Positions 20,136 to 28,536 of a stretch of DNA of 64,000 nt are shown piece after piece. Below the pieces are notes generated by a model. It did no database searches. It was given only the letters and a program-made list of their open reading frames with translations, and was not told the origin of the DNA. Both the position numbers and the translations under genes were made by a program. Origin of the DNA: Pontibacter beigongshangensis (GTDB taxonomy: Bacteria > Bacteroidota > Bacteroidia > Cytophagales > Hymenobacteraceae); the NCBI RefSeq assembly GCF_014332515.1, contig NZ_VFSD01000026.1, positions 43,070 to 107,069 of the forward strand, read 5' to 3'. Numbering within the stretch: the stretch's first letter is position 1; each line of letters begins with the position of its first letter.

Positions 20136-20242
20136 AGTTATCCTCCTAAACCCTCCTTCAACCTCACTTCCCAAATTATTCGTAACTTTACACCATAGCG
20201 CTGCTGCTTCAGGAGCGGCGGCTTCATCTATATTCAGACACT

Positions 20243-22105
20243 ATGGCAAAAGTAGCGATAAACCTCTCTACAGGGGCTCTTCAGCAGGAAGAGGTAATTG
20301 TAGGCATAGACTTGGGGACCACCAACAGCCTGGTTGCCTACATTCATCCCGAAGACAAAAACGCAATAGCGATAAACGACCAGGGCCGCGGCACCATCGT
20401 GCCCTCGGTGGTGCATTTCCCGAAAAACGGGGAGGCAATAGTCGGAACCGACGCAAAAGAGTACCTGATCACAGACCCGGCCAACACCATCTATTCCGTC
20501 AAGCGCCTGCTCGGCAAATCGTACGGAGACCTGGGCGAGCATAAAGATTACTTCGGCTACAAAATCATCGACGACGACAGTGAAGGCCTGGTAAAGATCC
20601 GGGTAGGCGACACGTTTTACTCACCCATTGAGCTGTCAGCAGAGATACTCAAAGAACTGCGTGAGCGGGCGGAGCACTCCCTTAAAACACCCGTGAACCG
20701 GGCCGTGATTACGGTGCCCGCCTATTTTAACGACTCGCAGCGGCAGGCCACCCGCGATGCCGGCAAGCTGGCCGGGCTGGAGGTGCTGCGCATCGTGAAC
20801 GAGCCCACTGCAGCCGCCTTAGCCTACGGCATTGGCATAGACCCAACCGAGGAGAAGACAATAGCCGTATACGACCTGGGCGGCGGCACCTTCGATATCT
20901 CGATCCTGAGCATACACCAGGGCATCTTTGAAGTACTCTCCACCCACGGCAACACCTACCTTGGCGGCGACGACATGGACCGCGCCATTATTAACCACTG
21001 GATTCAGGAGAACCAGCTGCTGGCCGATACCGTGAACGAAGACAAGCACCTCTCGCAGGAGCTGCGCCTGAAAGCCGAGGAAGCCAAGAAGGCGCTGAGC
21101 TCGCAGCAAGTGTACATCGGCAACATTTCAGATAAAATTAATTGCCACCTGGAGCGCCACACCTTCGAAACCATGATTGCCCCGATCGTTGCCCAAACCA
21201 TCGAGAGCTGCCGCCAGGCCATGACCGATGCCAACCTGCAGCCGGAGCAGATCGATGCCGTGATCATGGTAGGGGGCTCCACGCGGGTGCCGCTGGTATA
21301 CGATACAGTGTCAGATTTCTTCGGGAAGCCTGCCAATAATGCCCTCAACCCCGACGAGGTAGTGGCGCTGGGAGCAGCCATACAGGCCGACATACTGGCT
21401 GGTAACCGCAAAGACATCCTGCTGCTGGACGTAACGCCACTTACCCTGGGCATAGAGACCATGGGCGGCCTGATGGACTCCATTATTCCGCGCAACTCCA
21501 AAATACCGACCAAAGCCGGGCGCCAGTACACCACCTCCGTAGACGGGCAGGTAAACATGAAGATATCGGTTTACCAGGGCGAGCGCGATTTGGTAAAAGA
21601 AAACCGCAAACTGGCTGAGTTCGACCTGAAAGGAATACCCGCCATGCCAGCTGGTTTTCCGAAGGTGGACGTAAACTTTATCCTGAATGCTGACGGTATT
21701 CTGAAGGTAGAGGCGGTGGAACTACGATCGGGAACACGGCAGGAAGTGGAGGTAAAACCACAGTATGGCCTTACCGATGAGCAGGTAGAGCAGATGCTGA
21801 TGGACTCCATTACCCACGCCCGCGAAGACGTTTCGGCCCGCATGGTGATAGAGGCCCGCACCACCGCTGAGCAGTTGCTCTACCAGGTAGAGCGCTTTCT
21901 GGAGAAGAACGGCGAGCACCTGACGGAAGAGGAGATAACCCTGACCAGAACCAACCTGCAAAACCTGCGCGACGCCCTCCCCACCAACGACAAAGACACT
22001 ATCTTACGAGCCGTGGATACGCTGGAGGAGCAGACAAGCCCTTTTGCGGAGCGCGTAATGCAGATCTCCATTAAGCAAGCCATGGCTGGGAAAAAAATAG
22101 AGTAA
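20243..22105 (+). CDS. hscA: Hsp70-type Fe-S assembly chaperone, HscA-like
   Basis: This 620-aa Hsp70 has IGIDLGTTNSL-type phosphate loop 1 (VGIDLGTTNSL about 19-29), YDLGGGTFDISIL and VIMVGGSTRVPLV. HscA rather than DnaK is supported by the short EEVIVGIDLG lead-in, the substrate-domain words MGGLMDSIIPRNSKIPT and FDLKGIPAMPAGFPKV, and the 620-aa length without the acidic Gly-rich DnaK tail. HscA works with HscB on the scaffold IscU. No hscB, iscU, iscS or fdx is adjacent, which is odd because these are linked in Proteobacteria. It is followed by a strong hairpin shared with the convergent minus-strand unit. Confidence 0.88.
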   Translation: MAKVAINLSTGALQQEEVIVGIDLGTTNSLVAYIHPEDKNAIAINDQGRGTIVPSVVHFPKNGEAIVGTDAKEYLITDPANTIYSVKRLLGKSYGDLGEHKDYFGYKIIDDDSEGLVKIRVGDTFYSPIELSAEILKELRERAEHSLKTPVNRAVITVPAYFNDSQRQATRDAGKLAGLEVLRIVNEPTAAALAYGIGIDPTEEKTIAVYDLGGGTFDISILSIHQGIFEVLSTHGNTYLGGDDMDRAIINHWIQENQLLADTVNEDKHLSQELRLKAEEAKKALSSQQVYIGNISDKINCHLERHTFETMIAPIVAQTIESCRQAMTDANLQPEQIDAVIMVGGSTRVPLVYDTVSDFFGKPANNALNPDEVVALGAAIQADILAGNRKDILLLDVTPLTLGIETMGGLMDSIIPRNSKIPTKAGRQYTTSVDGQVNMKISVYQGERDLVKENRKLAEFDLKGIPAMPAGFPKVDVNFILNADGILKVEAVELRSGTRQEVEVKPQYGLTDEQVEQMLMDSITHAREDVSARMVIEARTTAEQLLYQVERFLEKNGEHLTEEEITLTRTNLQNLRDALPTNDKDTILRAVDTLEEQTSPFAERVMQISIKQAMAGKKIE

Positions 22106-22148
22106 CCGATTCTACTTTCATTCTACCAGCAGGCTAACCATAATAAAA

Positions 22149-22187
22149 AGGCAGCCCTTCCCGATAAATTTTCAGGAAGGGCTGCCT
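22149..22187. terminator. Bidirectional terminator between hscA and the FtsB-like gene
   Basis: A perfect 13-bp stem (22149-22161 with 22175-22187; core GGCAGCCCTTCC) has a 13-nt loop. The T tract is strong on the minus strand and weaker on the plus strand, so it can end both convergent transcripts. Confidence 0.88.
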
Positions 22188-22204
22188 CATATTGTATCAT
22201 TCAG

Positions 22205-22248
22205 CAAATTATTCTAATGAAATCAGCCCTCCAGAGGTGCTGCTGCTC
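22205..22248 (+). repeat. Interspersed palindromic repeat, copy 10
   Basis: CAAATTATTCTAATGAAATC, then AGCCCTCCAGAGG and TGCTGCTGCTC. In minus-strand terminator orientation it lies 30 bp past the FtsB-like gene and just before the bidirectional hairpin. Confidence 0.88.
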
Positions 22249-22277
22249 GTTAAGGGGACTCGTCGAGAGGGCTTTGG

Positions 22278-22577
22278 TTACGGCTTCTTCTTGGGCACGA
22301 TAATGAAGACATCTTCTGTGGGGCGCTTCATCAGGTAATTTTCGCGGGCAAATTTCTCCAGCAGTTCCGGGTTACTCAACAGTTCACGCCTATCTTTCTG
22401 CACTTCCTCTATCTTGTCGAGGTAATACTGCTTCTCCTCCTCCTTTTCGCTCAGCTGCTTGCTCATGCGGTACTGGGTAATAAAGTCGTTCGAATCGAAG
22501 AAGAACATCCAAACCAAGAACAGTGCTGCGGTTACAAAATAAAAATTGCGGAAAAATTTTGGAATATGCCTCATCAT
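22278..22577 (-). CDS. FtsB/DivIC family septum formation initiator
   Basis: This 99-aa protein has a short basic cytoplasmic N-terminus, one membrane segment (about 11-28, FYFVTAALFLVWMFFF), and a heptad-like coiled coil (about 38-70, MSKQLSEKEEEKQYYLDKIEEVQKD style), followed by ELLEKFARENYLMKRPTEDVFIIV, the signature end of FtsB/DivIC. In the divisome these bind FtsL and FtsQ. It lies downstream of eno on the same strand, a linkage also known from other bacteria, but a hairpin separates them. Confidence 0.88.
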   Translation of the reverse strand: MMRHIPKFFRNFYFVTAALFLVWMFFFDSNDFITQYRMSKQLSEKEEEKQYYLDKIEEVQKDRRELLSNPELLEKFARENYLMKRPTEDVFIIVPKKKP

Positions 22578-22610
22578 AGCTCTCTCTGCATTTGGTGCTT
22601 ATACAAAAAT

Positions 22611-22640
22611 AAGGCTGTGAGTTATATAACCCACAGCCTT
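22611..22640 (-). terminator. Terminator/attenuator between eno and the FtsB-like gene
   Basis: AAGGCTGTG (22611-22619) pairs with its complement (22632-22640), with an inner GTTAT/ATAAC stem. The minus strand continues ATTTTTG. The TATTTTTG just behind it (22604-22611) also fits a -7 promoter element, though no TTG is correctly placed. Confidence 0.75.
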
Positions 22641-22668
22641 AGCCATATTTATTTTTCAGGAACGGTAC

Positions 22669-23946
22669 TTAGAACTTCTTTCCGGGGAAATAAGCTGTTT
22701 CGCCCAGTTCTTCTTCAATGCGAAGCAGTTGGTTGTATTTCGCCATCCTGTCGGAGCGCGAAGCCGAACCGGTTTTGATCTGGCCCGTGTTCAACGCTAC
22801 TGCCAGGTCGGCAATGGTATTGTCTTCTGTTTCGCCGGAACGGTGGCTCATCACGCTTTTATAGCCGTGGCGCAGGCCAAGGTTAATGGCGTTGATGGTT
22901 TCGGTAAGCGAACCGATCTGGTTTACTTTGATCAGGATAGAGTTGGCTATTTTCTGGTCAATACCTTGCTGCAGACGCTTCACGTTCGTTACAAAAAGGT
23001 CGTCGCCTACCAGCTGGCACTTGTCGCCGATGGCTTCTGTCTGTTGTTTCCAGCCAGCCCAGTCATCTTCGGCCATACCGTCTTCGATCGAGATGATAGG
23101 GTATTTTTTCACCCAGTCGGCCCAGAAGCTAACCATTTCAGAAGAAGTCAGCTTATCGCCGGTAGATTTCTTGAAGTGGTAGTGGCCTGTTTCAGCGTTG
23201 TAGAACTCAGAACTGGCAGCATCCATCGCGATCATGAAATCATCTCCTGGCTTGTAACCGGCCGTTTCGATCGCCTGCAGCACCACTTTAATCGCTTCTT
23301 CGTTAGAGGCGATGTTTGGCGCAAAACCACCTTCGTCGCCTACGTTAGTAGAAAGACCCTGCTTCTTCAGCACGTTTTTCAGGTGATGGAAAACCTCCGT
23401 ACCCATACGCAGTGCTTCAGAGAAAGAAGAAGCACCAACCGGCATGATCATGAATTCCTGAAAGTCTATGGAGTTGTCTGCATGGCTACCACCATTCAGG
23501 ATGTTCATCATCGGCACAGGCAGCGTATTGGCATTAACGCCACCCACATAGCGGTACAAAGGCATGTTCAGCTCTTGCGCAGCAGCACGTGCAGCCGCCA
23601 GCGATACACCAAGGATAGCGTTTGCACCTAAGTTGCCTTTGTTGGCAGTACCATCCAACTCGATCATGATCTTGTCGAGCAGGTTTTGCTCAAACACGGA
23701 GAAACCTACCAGTTCCTCGGCAATTTTGTCGTTAACGTTTTTAACGGCCTGCAACACGCCTTTGCCCATGTACATGGTCTTGTCGTTGTCGCGAAGCTCA
23801 ACTGCCTCGTGCACACCCGTAGAGGCACCGGAAGGAACAGCAGCGCGCCCCAGCGCACCTGTTTCTGTGGTTACGTCTACCTCTACCGTAGGATTACCTC
23901 TTGAATCAAATATCTGTCTCGCCTTGATGTCAGTGATTAAGCTCAT
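22669..23946 (-). CDS. eno: Enolase (phosphopyruvate hydratase)
   Basis: This 425-aa glycolytic enzyme interconverts 2-phosphoglycerate and phosphoenolpyruvate. N-terminal AREIFDSRGNPTVEVD-type segment (ARQIFDSRGNPTVEVD), AVPSGASTGVHEAVELRD, LNGGSHADNSIDFQEFMI, the GDEGGFAPN loop, metal ligands in IEDGMAEDDW and LVGDDLFVTN, and SHRSGETEDNTIADLAV are all present. Length is as expected. It begins 18 bp after the carA stop on the same strand, so it may be read from the carA promoter. Confidence 0.98.
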   Translation of the reverse strand: MSLITDIKARQIFDSRGNPTVEVDVTTETGALGRAAVPSGASTGVHEAVELRDNDKTMYMGKGVLQAVKNVNDKIAEELVGFSVFEQNLLDKIMIELDGTANKGNLGANAILGVSLAAARAAAQELNMPLYRYVGGVNANTLPVPMMNILNGGSHADNSIDFQEFMIMPVGASSFSEALRMGTEVFHHLKNVLKKQGLSTNVGDEGGFAPNIASNEEAIKVVLQAIETAGYKPGDDFMIAMDAASSEFYNAETGHYHFKKSTGDKLTSSEMVSFWADWVKKYPIISIEDGMAEDDWAGWKQQTEAIGDKCQLVGDDLFVTNVKRLQQGIDQKIANSILIKVNQIGSLTETINAINLGLRHGYKSVMSHRSGETEDNTIADLAVALNTGQIKTGSASRSDRMAKYNQLLRIEEELGETAYFPGKKF

Positions 23947-23964
23947 GGTTCTTGTTGTTTAGTT

Positions 23965-25071
23965 TTACTTATTTTGTTCTAGTAATGCCACAAAGTCATC
24001 GAAGAGATACTCTGAATCGTGCGGACCAGGAGAAGACTCAGGGTGATATTGTACAGAAAAGGCCGGTTTTCCTTTCATGCGGATACCTTCGATGGTATTA
24101 TCATTTAAGTTAATATGCGTTACTTCCACCAGCGGGTGATTTTTCAGGGCCTCTCCGTCCACTACAAAGCCATGGTTCTGAGAGGTAACTTCGCAGCGGC
24201 CCGTCAGCAGATTCTTTACCGGGTGGTTCAGCCCTCTGTGGCCGTTATGCATTTTATAGGTTGGAATACCATTAGCCTGCGCCAGAACCTGATGGCCCAG
24301 ACAAATGCCGAACAATGGCTTATCATCTTCCAACATACGCTTCACGCTGTTCACCGCTTCTGTAGTGGCTGCAGGGTCGCCGGGGCCATTAGAAATAAAG
24401 TAGCCATCCGGGTTCCACTTCTCCATCTCATCAAAAGGCGTGTTGTAAGGGAACACCTTTATTTCGCAGCCCCGTGACACTAAGTTATTAATAATATTCT
24501 TCTTAATACCAAGATCCAGAACAGCAACTCTATATTTTGCATATTCCGGTTTCATCTCATAAATGGAGGCAGTACTAACATGCGACGAGAGTTCCAATCC
24601 TGCCATATCCGGCACCTCCTTCAGCCTCTCACGCAGTTCCTCCACATCTGTGATCTCAGACGAGATGACAGCATTCATGGCTCCCTTGTCTCTGATATAA
24701 CGCACAAGCGCGCGGGTATCAATTTCACAAATGCCTACTATGCCAGCTTTCTCAAAATACTCCTGCAGGGAACCCTCGGCTGTGTTGCGCGAAAAGAAGT
24801 GTGAAAAGTCCTTGCACACCAAACCTTTGATTTGGATATTTCCAGACTCTACTTCCTCCTGCTGCACGCCATAGTTACCTACATGCGATACCGTAGTTAC
24901 TACAATCTGGCCATAATAGGAAGGATCTGTAAAAATCTCCTGATAACCGGTCATGCCGGTGTTAAAGCACAACTCGCCTCCAGTTGTCCCAATAAGTCCC
25001 AGGCTTTTGCCTTTAAAAATGGTTCCGTCTTCCAGAAGAAGAATTGCGTCGGTGGTTGTTTGTTTCTTCAT
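23965..25071 (-). CDS. carA: Carbamoyl-phosphate synthase small (glutaminase) subunit
   Basis: This 368-aa subunit hydrolyses glutamine and passes ammonia to CarB for arginine and pyrimidine synthesis. The class I glutamine amidotransferase triad is Cys257 in FGICLGHQ, His343 and Glu345 in QYHPESSPGPHDS. The N-terminal CPSase domain has FNTGMTGYQEIFTDPSY. The large subunit gene carB is not adjacent. It is separated from rplQ by that operon's terminator; a TATTTTTG at 25087-25094 is a possible -7 element without a clear -33. Confidence 0.97.
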   Translation of the reverse strand: MKKQTTTDAILLLEDGTIFKGKSLGLIGTTGGELCFNTGMTGYQEIFTDPSYYGQIVVTTVSHVGNYGVQQEEVESGNIQIKGLVCKDFSHFFSRNTAEGSLQEYFEKAGIVGICEIDTRALVRYIRDKGAMNAVISSEITDVEELRERLKEVPDMAGLELSSHVSTASIYEMKPEYAKYRVAVLDLGIKKNIINNLVSRGCEIKVFPYNTPFDEMEKWNPDGYFISNGPGDPAATTEAVNSVKRMLEDDKPLFGICLGHQVLAQANGIPTYKMHNGHRGLNHPVKNLLTGRCEVTSQNHGFVVDGEALKNHPLVEVTHINLNDNTIEGIRMKGKPAFSVQYHPESSPGPHDSEYLFDDFVALLEQNK

Positions 25072-25095
25072 TTTATTTATTTAATGCAAAAATAA

Positions 25096-25127
25096 AAAAG
25101 GGACACGACTTCCGTCATGTCCCTTTT
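25096..25127 (-). terminator. Terminator of the large ribosomal protein operon
   Basis: A 10-bp stem, AAAAGGGACA (25096-25105) with its complement (25118-25127), is followed on the minus strand by a T-rich run. It lies 21 bp past the rplQ stop. Confidence 0.9.
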
Positions 25128-25148
25128 AAAAATATTTAAGAAAAATGC

Positions 25149-25673
25149 TTATTCTGCACTTTTAGTTTCATCTTTATCAGATTCAACATCAGGAGCACCA
25201 GCATTCTCAGGAGCAGAAGTAGCTTCTGTGGTATCAGTAGCTTTTTTCTTACCGCCACGACGACGTGTTTTCTTAGCTCCAGCAGCAGTTGCCGCAGACG
25301 AAGCCAGCATATCCTCGTTAAAGTCAACTAACTCGATTACACACATTTCTGCATTATCACCAATTCTGTATCCCGTTTTCAGAATACGAGTGTAGCCACC
25401 TGGTCTTGTGGCAATTTTCTCGGCTACAGTATCAAACAGTTCCTTTACAGACTCTTTGTCTTGCAGGTAAGCAAAAACTGTTCTTCGCGCATGCGTTGTA
25501 TCGCTTTTAGATTTTGTCAGAAGCGGCTCTACGTATTTACGTAAGGCTTTTGCTTTAGCTACTGTAGTAGATATGCGCTTGTGCAGGATAAGAGAGGCTG
25601 CCATATTAGACAACATCGCTTTTCTGTGTGAAGCCGTTCTTCCTAAGTGATTTACTTTTTTACCGTGTCTCAT
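25149..25673 (-). CDS. rplQ: 50S ribosomal protein L17
   Basis: This 174-aa protein has the L17 core in residues 1-116 (MRHGKKVNHLGRTASHRKAML, then the C-terminal GYRIGDNAEMCVIELVD). Beyond it lies an extension of about 55 residues, first basic (KKTRRRGGKKK) and then acidic and Ser/Thr-rich (APDVESDKDETKSAE), absent from the 127-aa E. coli protein but common in Bacteroidetes. Last gene of the operon. Confidence 0.97.
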   Translation of the reverse strand: MRHGKKVNHLGRTASHRKAMLSNMAASLILHKRISTTVAKAKALRKYVEPLLTKSKSDTTHARRTVFAYLQDKESVKELFDTVAEKIATRPGGYTRILKTGYRIGDNAEMCVIELVDFNEDMLASSAATAAGAKKTRRRGGKKKATDTTEATSAPENAGAPDVESDKDETKSAE

Positions 25674-25743
25674 TATTATAAATTGTGCACGTGCATACCG
25701 TCGATCTACCTGTTCAGGGATCGGGAATTATGCCGTATGATTA

Positions 25744-26733
25744 TTAATCTTCTTCTAATTTGTACTTAGAAAGGTCCATCCCGAAAGTCAAGCCCTTTTC
25801 CTGAACCAGATTTTCCAGCTCAGTCAATGATTTCTTACCAAAGTTACGGAACTTCATCATATCAGAGATATCAAGCGTTACCAGATCGCCCAGAGTTTTA
25901 ATGTCTGCAGCTTTAAGGCAGTTGTATGCTCTCACAGAAAGATCCATATCCTGTAAAGATGTTTTGAGAACCTTGCGCATGTGCAGCAGCTCTTCATCCA
26001 CTACTTCTTCTTCTTCAGGCTTGGCTGTTTCAAAAGTCATAGTATTATCAGAGAACAGCATAAAGTGCTGGATAAGGATATTCGCAGCACCTTTCAGCGC
26101 ATCCTCCGGATGAATAGAACCATCGGTCTGAATGTCAAGCACCAGTTTTTCGTAGTCGGTCTTTTGCTCCACACGCGTATTTTCAACACTGAACTTTACG
26201 TTCTTTATAGGAGTAAAAATAGCATCAATGGCGATAAGTCCGAATACCTGGTCTGCAGGCTTATTCTCATCAGCAGGTACGTAGCCACGGCCTTTCTGAA
26301 TAGTAAGCTCTACCTCTAAAGTCATGTTCTTATCGAGGTTGCAGATAACAAGCTCAGGATTAAGGACCTCGAAACTAGAGGTGAATTTATCTATATCGCC
26401 GGCTGTGAAGGTATCTTTTCCACTAATGGTTACGGTAACTTTATCATCCACCATATCGCTTACTTTCTTGAAGCGCACCATTTTCATGTTAAGAATTATG
26501 TCAGACACATCCTCAACCACGCCTTCAACAGACGAAAACTCATGCAGTACACCAGGTATGCGTATGCTAGTTACTGCATATCCTTCCAAAGAAGAAAGCA
26601 GGATTCTTCGCAGAGCATTACCGATGGTTACTCCGTAACCTTTTTCAAGCGGCTTGAATTCAAATAACCCATGAAAGTCGTCGGCTTTTTCCATTACAAC
26701 TTTCTCCGGCATCTGAAATGCTAATATTGACAT
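25744..26733 (-). CDS. rpoA: RNA polymerase subunit alpha
   Basis: From ATG at 26731-26733 the protein is 329 aa, the normal size. The alpha-NTD carries FKPLEKGYGVTIGNALRRILLSSLEGYAVT, needed for dimerisation, and the CTD carries LKAADIKTLGDLV and FRNFGKKSLTELENLV, the DNA/activator-binding helices. An in-frame upstream extension to 26871 would overlap rpsD and has no alpha homology, so I use the shorter start. Lies 37 bp after rpsD in the alpha-operon order. Confidence 0.98.
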   Translation of the reverse strand: MSILAFQMPEKVVMEKADDFHGLFEFKPLEKGYGVTIGNALRRILLSSLEGYAVTSIRIPGVLHEFSSVEGVVEDVSDIILNMKMVRFKKVSDMVDDKVTVTISGKDTFTAGDIDKFTSSFEVLNPELVICNLDKNMTLEVELTIQKGRGYVPADENKPADQVFGLIAIDAIFTPIKNVKFSVENTRVEQKTDYEKLVLDIQTDGSIHPEDALKGAANILIQHFMLFSDNTMTFETAKPEEEEVVDEELLHMRKVLKTSLQDMDLSVRAYNCLKAADIKTLGDLVTLDISDMMKFRNFGKKSLTELENLVQEKGLTFGMDLSKYKLEED

Positions 26734-26770
26734 ACTTGCAGTGTTAAAGGTTAAAAATTGATTACGCAGA

Positions 26771-27376
26771 TTACTTAGAGTAAAGCTCCACGATAAGCTG
26801 CTCCTGAATTTTCTCAGGAATTTGGTCACGCTCAGGCGTGGCCACAAATCGACCAGCCATTTGGGCAGCATCCCACTCTAACCAGGTAAAAGCACGAGCA
26901 TTACGTACTGTAAGGCTGGTAGTGATGGCCTCCAATGATTTTGATTTTTCTCTAACAGCTACAACATCTCCTACCTTTAGACTATAAGATGGGATATTAA
27001 CAACTTCACCATTCACTGTAATATGCTTGTGCAGCACAAGCTGACGGGCTGCTCTACGAGTTGGAGCAATACCTAATCTGTAAACAGTGTTATCGAGTCT
27101 GGATTCCAGTAAAATCAGTAATTCCACACCAGTAACACCGCTTTTACGGGCTGCTTTATCAAACAGGTTCGCAAACTGTTTTTCAAGCATGCCATAAATA
27201 TATTTAGCTTTTTGCTTTTCAGTTAACTGAATAGAGTATTCAGATTGCTTTTTACGTCTGCCACGGCCGTGCTGGCCTGGAGGGTAGCTCTTTTTCTTTA
27301 ATGCTTTGCTTGGGCCAAAAATCTCTTCGTTGAACTTGCGGGAGATTTTGCTTTTAGGACCAGTATATCTTGCCAT
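26771..27376 (-). CDS. rpsD: 30S ribosomal protein S4
   Basis: From ATG at 27374-27376 the protein is 201 aa, beginning MARYTGPKSKISRKF. S4 nucleates 16S rRNA folding; the S4 RNA-binding domain (about 92-155) includes LESRLDNTVYRLGIAPTRRAARQLVLHKHITVNG. The longer frame to 27457 runs into rpsK and is not used. Confidence 0.98.
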   Translation of the reverse strand: MARYTGPKSKISRKFNEEIFGPSKALKKKSYPPGQHGRGRRKKQSEYSIQLTEKQKAKYIYGMLEKQFANLFDKAARKSGVTGVELLILLESRLDNTVYRLGIAPTRRAARQLVLHKHITVNGEVVNIPSYSLKVGDVVAVREKSKSLEAITTSLTVRNARAFTWLEWDAAQMAGRFVATPERDQIPEKIQEQLIVELYSK

Positions 27377-27401
27377 AATTAATAAATCGAATTGAGATAA
27401 A

Positions 27402-27794
27402 TTAAACTCTTCTGCGTTTTGGAGGACGACATCCGTTGTGTGGTAAAGGAGTAACATCCTTGATGGTAGTTACTTCAATCCCAGAATTTTGCACAGTACG
27501 GATGGCGGACTCTCTACCTGCACCAGGGCCTTTAACAAAAACCTCAGCTTTACGCATACCCAAATCATGGGCTACTTTAGCGCAATCTGAAGCTGCCATT
27601 TGCGCAGCATAAGGAGTGTTCTTTTTAGAACCTTTAAAACCCATTTTACCAGCAGAAGCCCAAGATATAACTTGTCCTGCATTATTGGTTATTGAGATAA
27701 TGATATTGTTAAAAGAAGCTTTGATGTGTACCTGGCCAGTTGATTCTACAACCACTACACGTTTCTTAGCTTTGTCTTTTCTTTTCTGAGCCAT
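27402..27794 (-). CDS. rpsK: 30S ribosomal protein S11
   Basis: This 130-aa platform protein starts at the ATG at 27792-27794 (MAQKRKDKAKKR), not the TTG two codons upstream. GAGRESAIRTVQNSGIEV and DVTPLPHNGCRPPKRRRV are the conserved C-terminal words. It lies 9 bp downstream of rpsM. Confidence 0.98.
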   Translation of the reverse strand: MAQKRKDKAKKRVVVVESTGQVHIKASFNNIIISITNNAGQVISWASAGKMGFKGSKKNTPYAAQMAASDCAKVAHDLGMRKAEVFVKGPGAGRESAIRTVQNSGIEVTTIKDVTPLPHNGCRPPKRRRV

Positions 27795-27803
27795 GATCAA
27801 ATA

Positions 27804-28181
27804 TTATTTAGTAGCCTTCTTCTTGTTTGCAACTGTCTTACGCTTACCTTTTCTGGTTCTGGTATTGTTTTTCGTACGCTGACCACGAACAGGCAAACCT
27901 TTACGGTGTCTCAAACCTCTGTAACATCCAATGTCCATCAAACGCTTGATATGCAATTGCACCTCAGAACGAAGAACACCTTCCGTTTTATGCTCACCGG
28001 CAATAATATTTCTGATCTCGCTGGCTTCTTCCTCAGTCCAGTCTTTTACTTTTTTGTCAAGATCCACCCCGGCCTTAGTAAGAATTGCCTGTGACAGCTT
28101 ACGACCTATACCAAAAATATACGTCAATGAGATCTCACCTCTCTTGTTATCCGGAATATCTACTCCTGCTATTCTAGCCAT
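27804..28181 (-). CDS. rpsM: 30S ribosomal protein S13
   Basis: This 125-aa head protein has the N-terminal MARIAGVDIPDNKRGEISLTYIFGIG, and the C-terminal GLRHRKGLPVRGQRTKNNTRTRKG that contacts P-site tRNA. It follows rpmJ by 11 bp in the canonical order. Confidence 0.98.
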   Translation of the reverse strand: MARIAGVDIPDNKRGEISLTYIFGIGRKLSQAILTKAGVDLDKKVKDWTEEEASEIRNIIAGEHKTEGVLRSEVQLHIKRLMDIGCYRGLRHRKGLPVRGQRTKNNTRTRKGKRKTVANKKKATK

Positions 28182-28192
28182 ACTTAATTTAA

Positions 28193-28309
28193 TTATCCTT
28201 GTCTTTGTTTATATCTTGGATTCTTTTTGTTGATAACATAAAGTTTACCCTTGCGGCGGATCACCTTACAGTCAACACTTCTCTTTTTAACTGATGCTTT
28301 AACTTTCAT
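28193..28309 (-). CDS. rpmJ: 50S ribosomal protein L36, zinc-less form
   Basis: A 38-aa frame from ATG 28307-28309 to TAA 28193-28195 begins MKVKASVKKRSVDCKVIRRK and ends NPRYKQRQG. In zinc-type L36 three Cys and one His bind the metal; here the positions read Ser11, Cys14, Asn and Tyr, so only one ligand remains and zinc cannot be held. It lies between infA and rpsM as in most bacteria. Confidence 0.95.
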   Translation of the reverse strand: MKVKASVKKRSVDCKVIRRKGKLYVINKKNPRYKQRQG

Positions 28310-28314
28310 TGTAT

Positions 28315-28533
28315 TTATTTATATCGATAAACAATTCTGCCTTTAGTAAGATCATATGGAGACATCTCCAGTTTAACTCTATCGCCTGGTAAAATTTTGA
28401 TGTAGTTCATTCTCATCTTACCGGAAATATGTGCAACAACCTGATGACCATTTTCGAGCTCTACCCGGAACATTGCATTTGATAATGCTTCTACAATTGT
28501 CCCGTCTTGTTCGATAGAGGATTGTTTCGCCAT
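28315..28533 (-). CDS. infA: Translation initiation factor IF-1
   Basis: This 72-aa OB-fold protein blocks the A site during initiation. It begins MAKQSSIEQDGTIVEALSNAMFRVELENGH and contains HISGKMRMNYIKILPGDRVKLEMSPYDL, matching the family closely. It starts 3 bp after map and is followed after 5 bp by rpmJ. Confidence 0.98.
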   Translation of the reverse strand: MAKQSSIEQDGTIVEALSNAMFRVELENGHQVVAHISGKMRMNYIKILPGDRVKLEMSPYDLTKGRIVYRYK

Positions 28534-28536
28534 TTA

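Larger units (their letters stand above)
19873..20242. other. Intergenic region upstream of hscA, about 370 bp
   Basis: It holds two interspersed repeats in the same orientation (19921-19967 and 20094-20135). TAACTTTA before hscA (around 20175) resembles a -7 element but lacks a -33 partner. No gene is seen. Confidence 0.65.

Noticed and set aside
20173..20190. CAAATTATTCG before hscA as another repeat copy
   Set aside because: It matches only the first 11 bases; no AAT, A tract or palindromic core follows.
22729..23631. 300-codon plus-strand frame opposite eno
   Set aside because: It is complementary to a complete, highly conserved enolase and has no domain-like sequence.
25087..25094. TATTTTTG before carA as a promoter
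   Set aside because: Exact -7 match but no TTG 18-21 bases upstream, and it lies in the T run of a terminator; kept only as a possibility.
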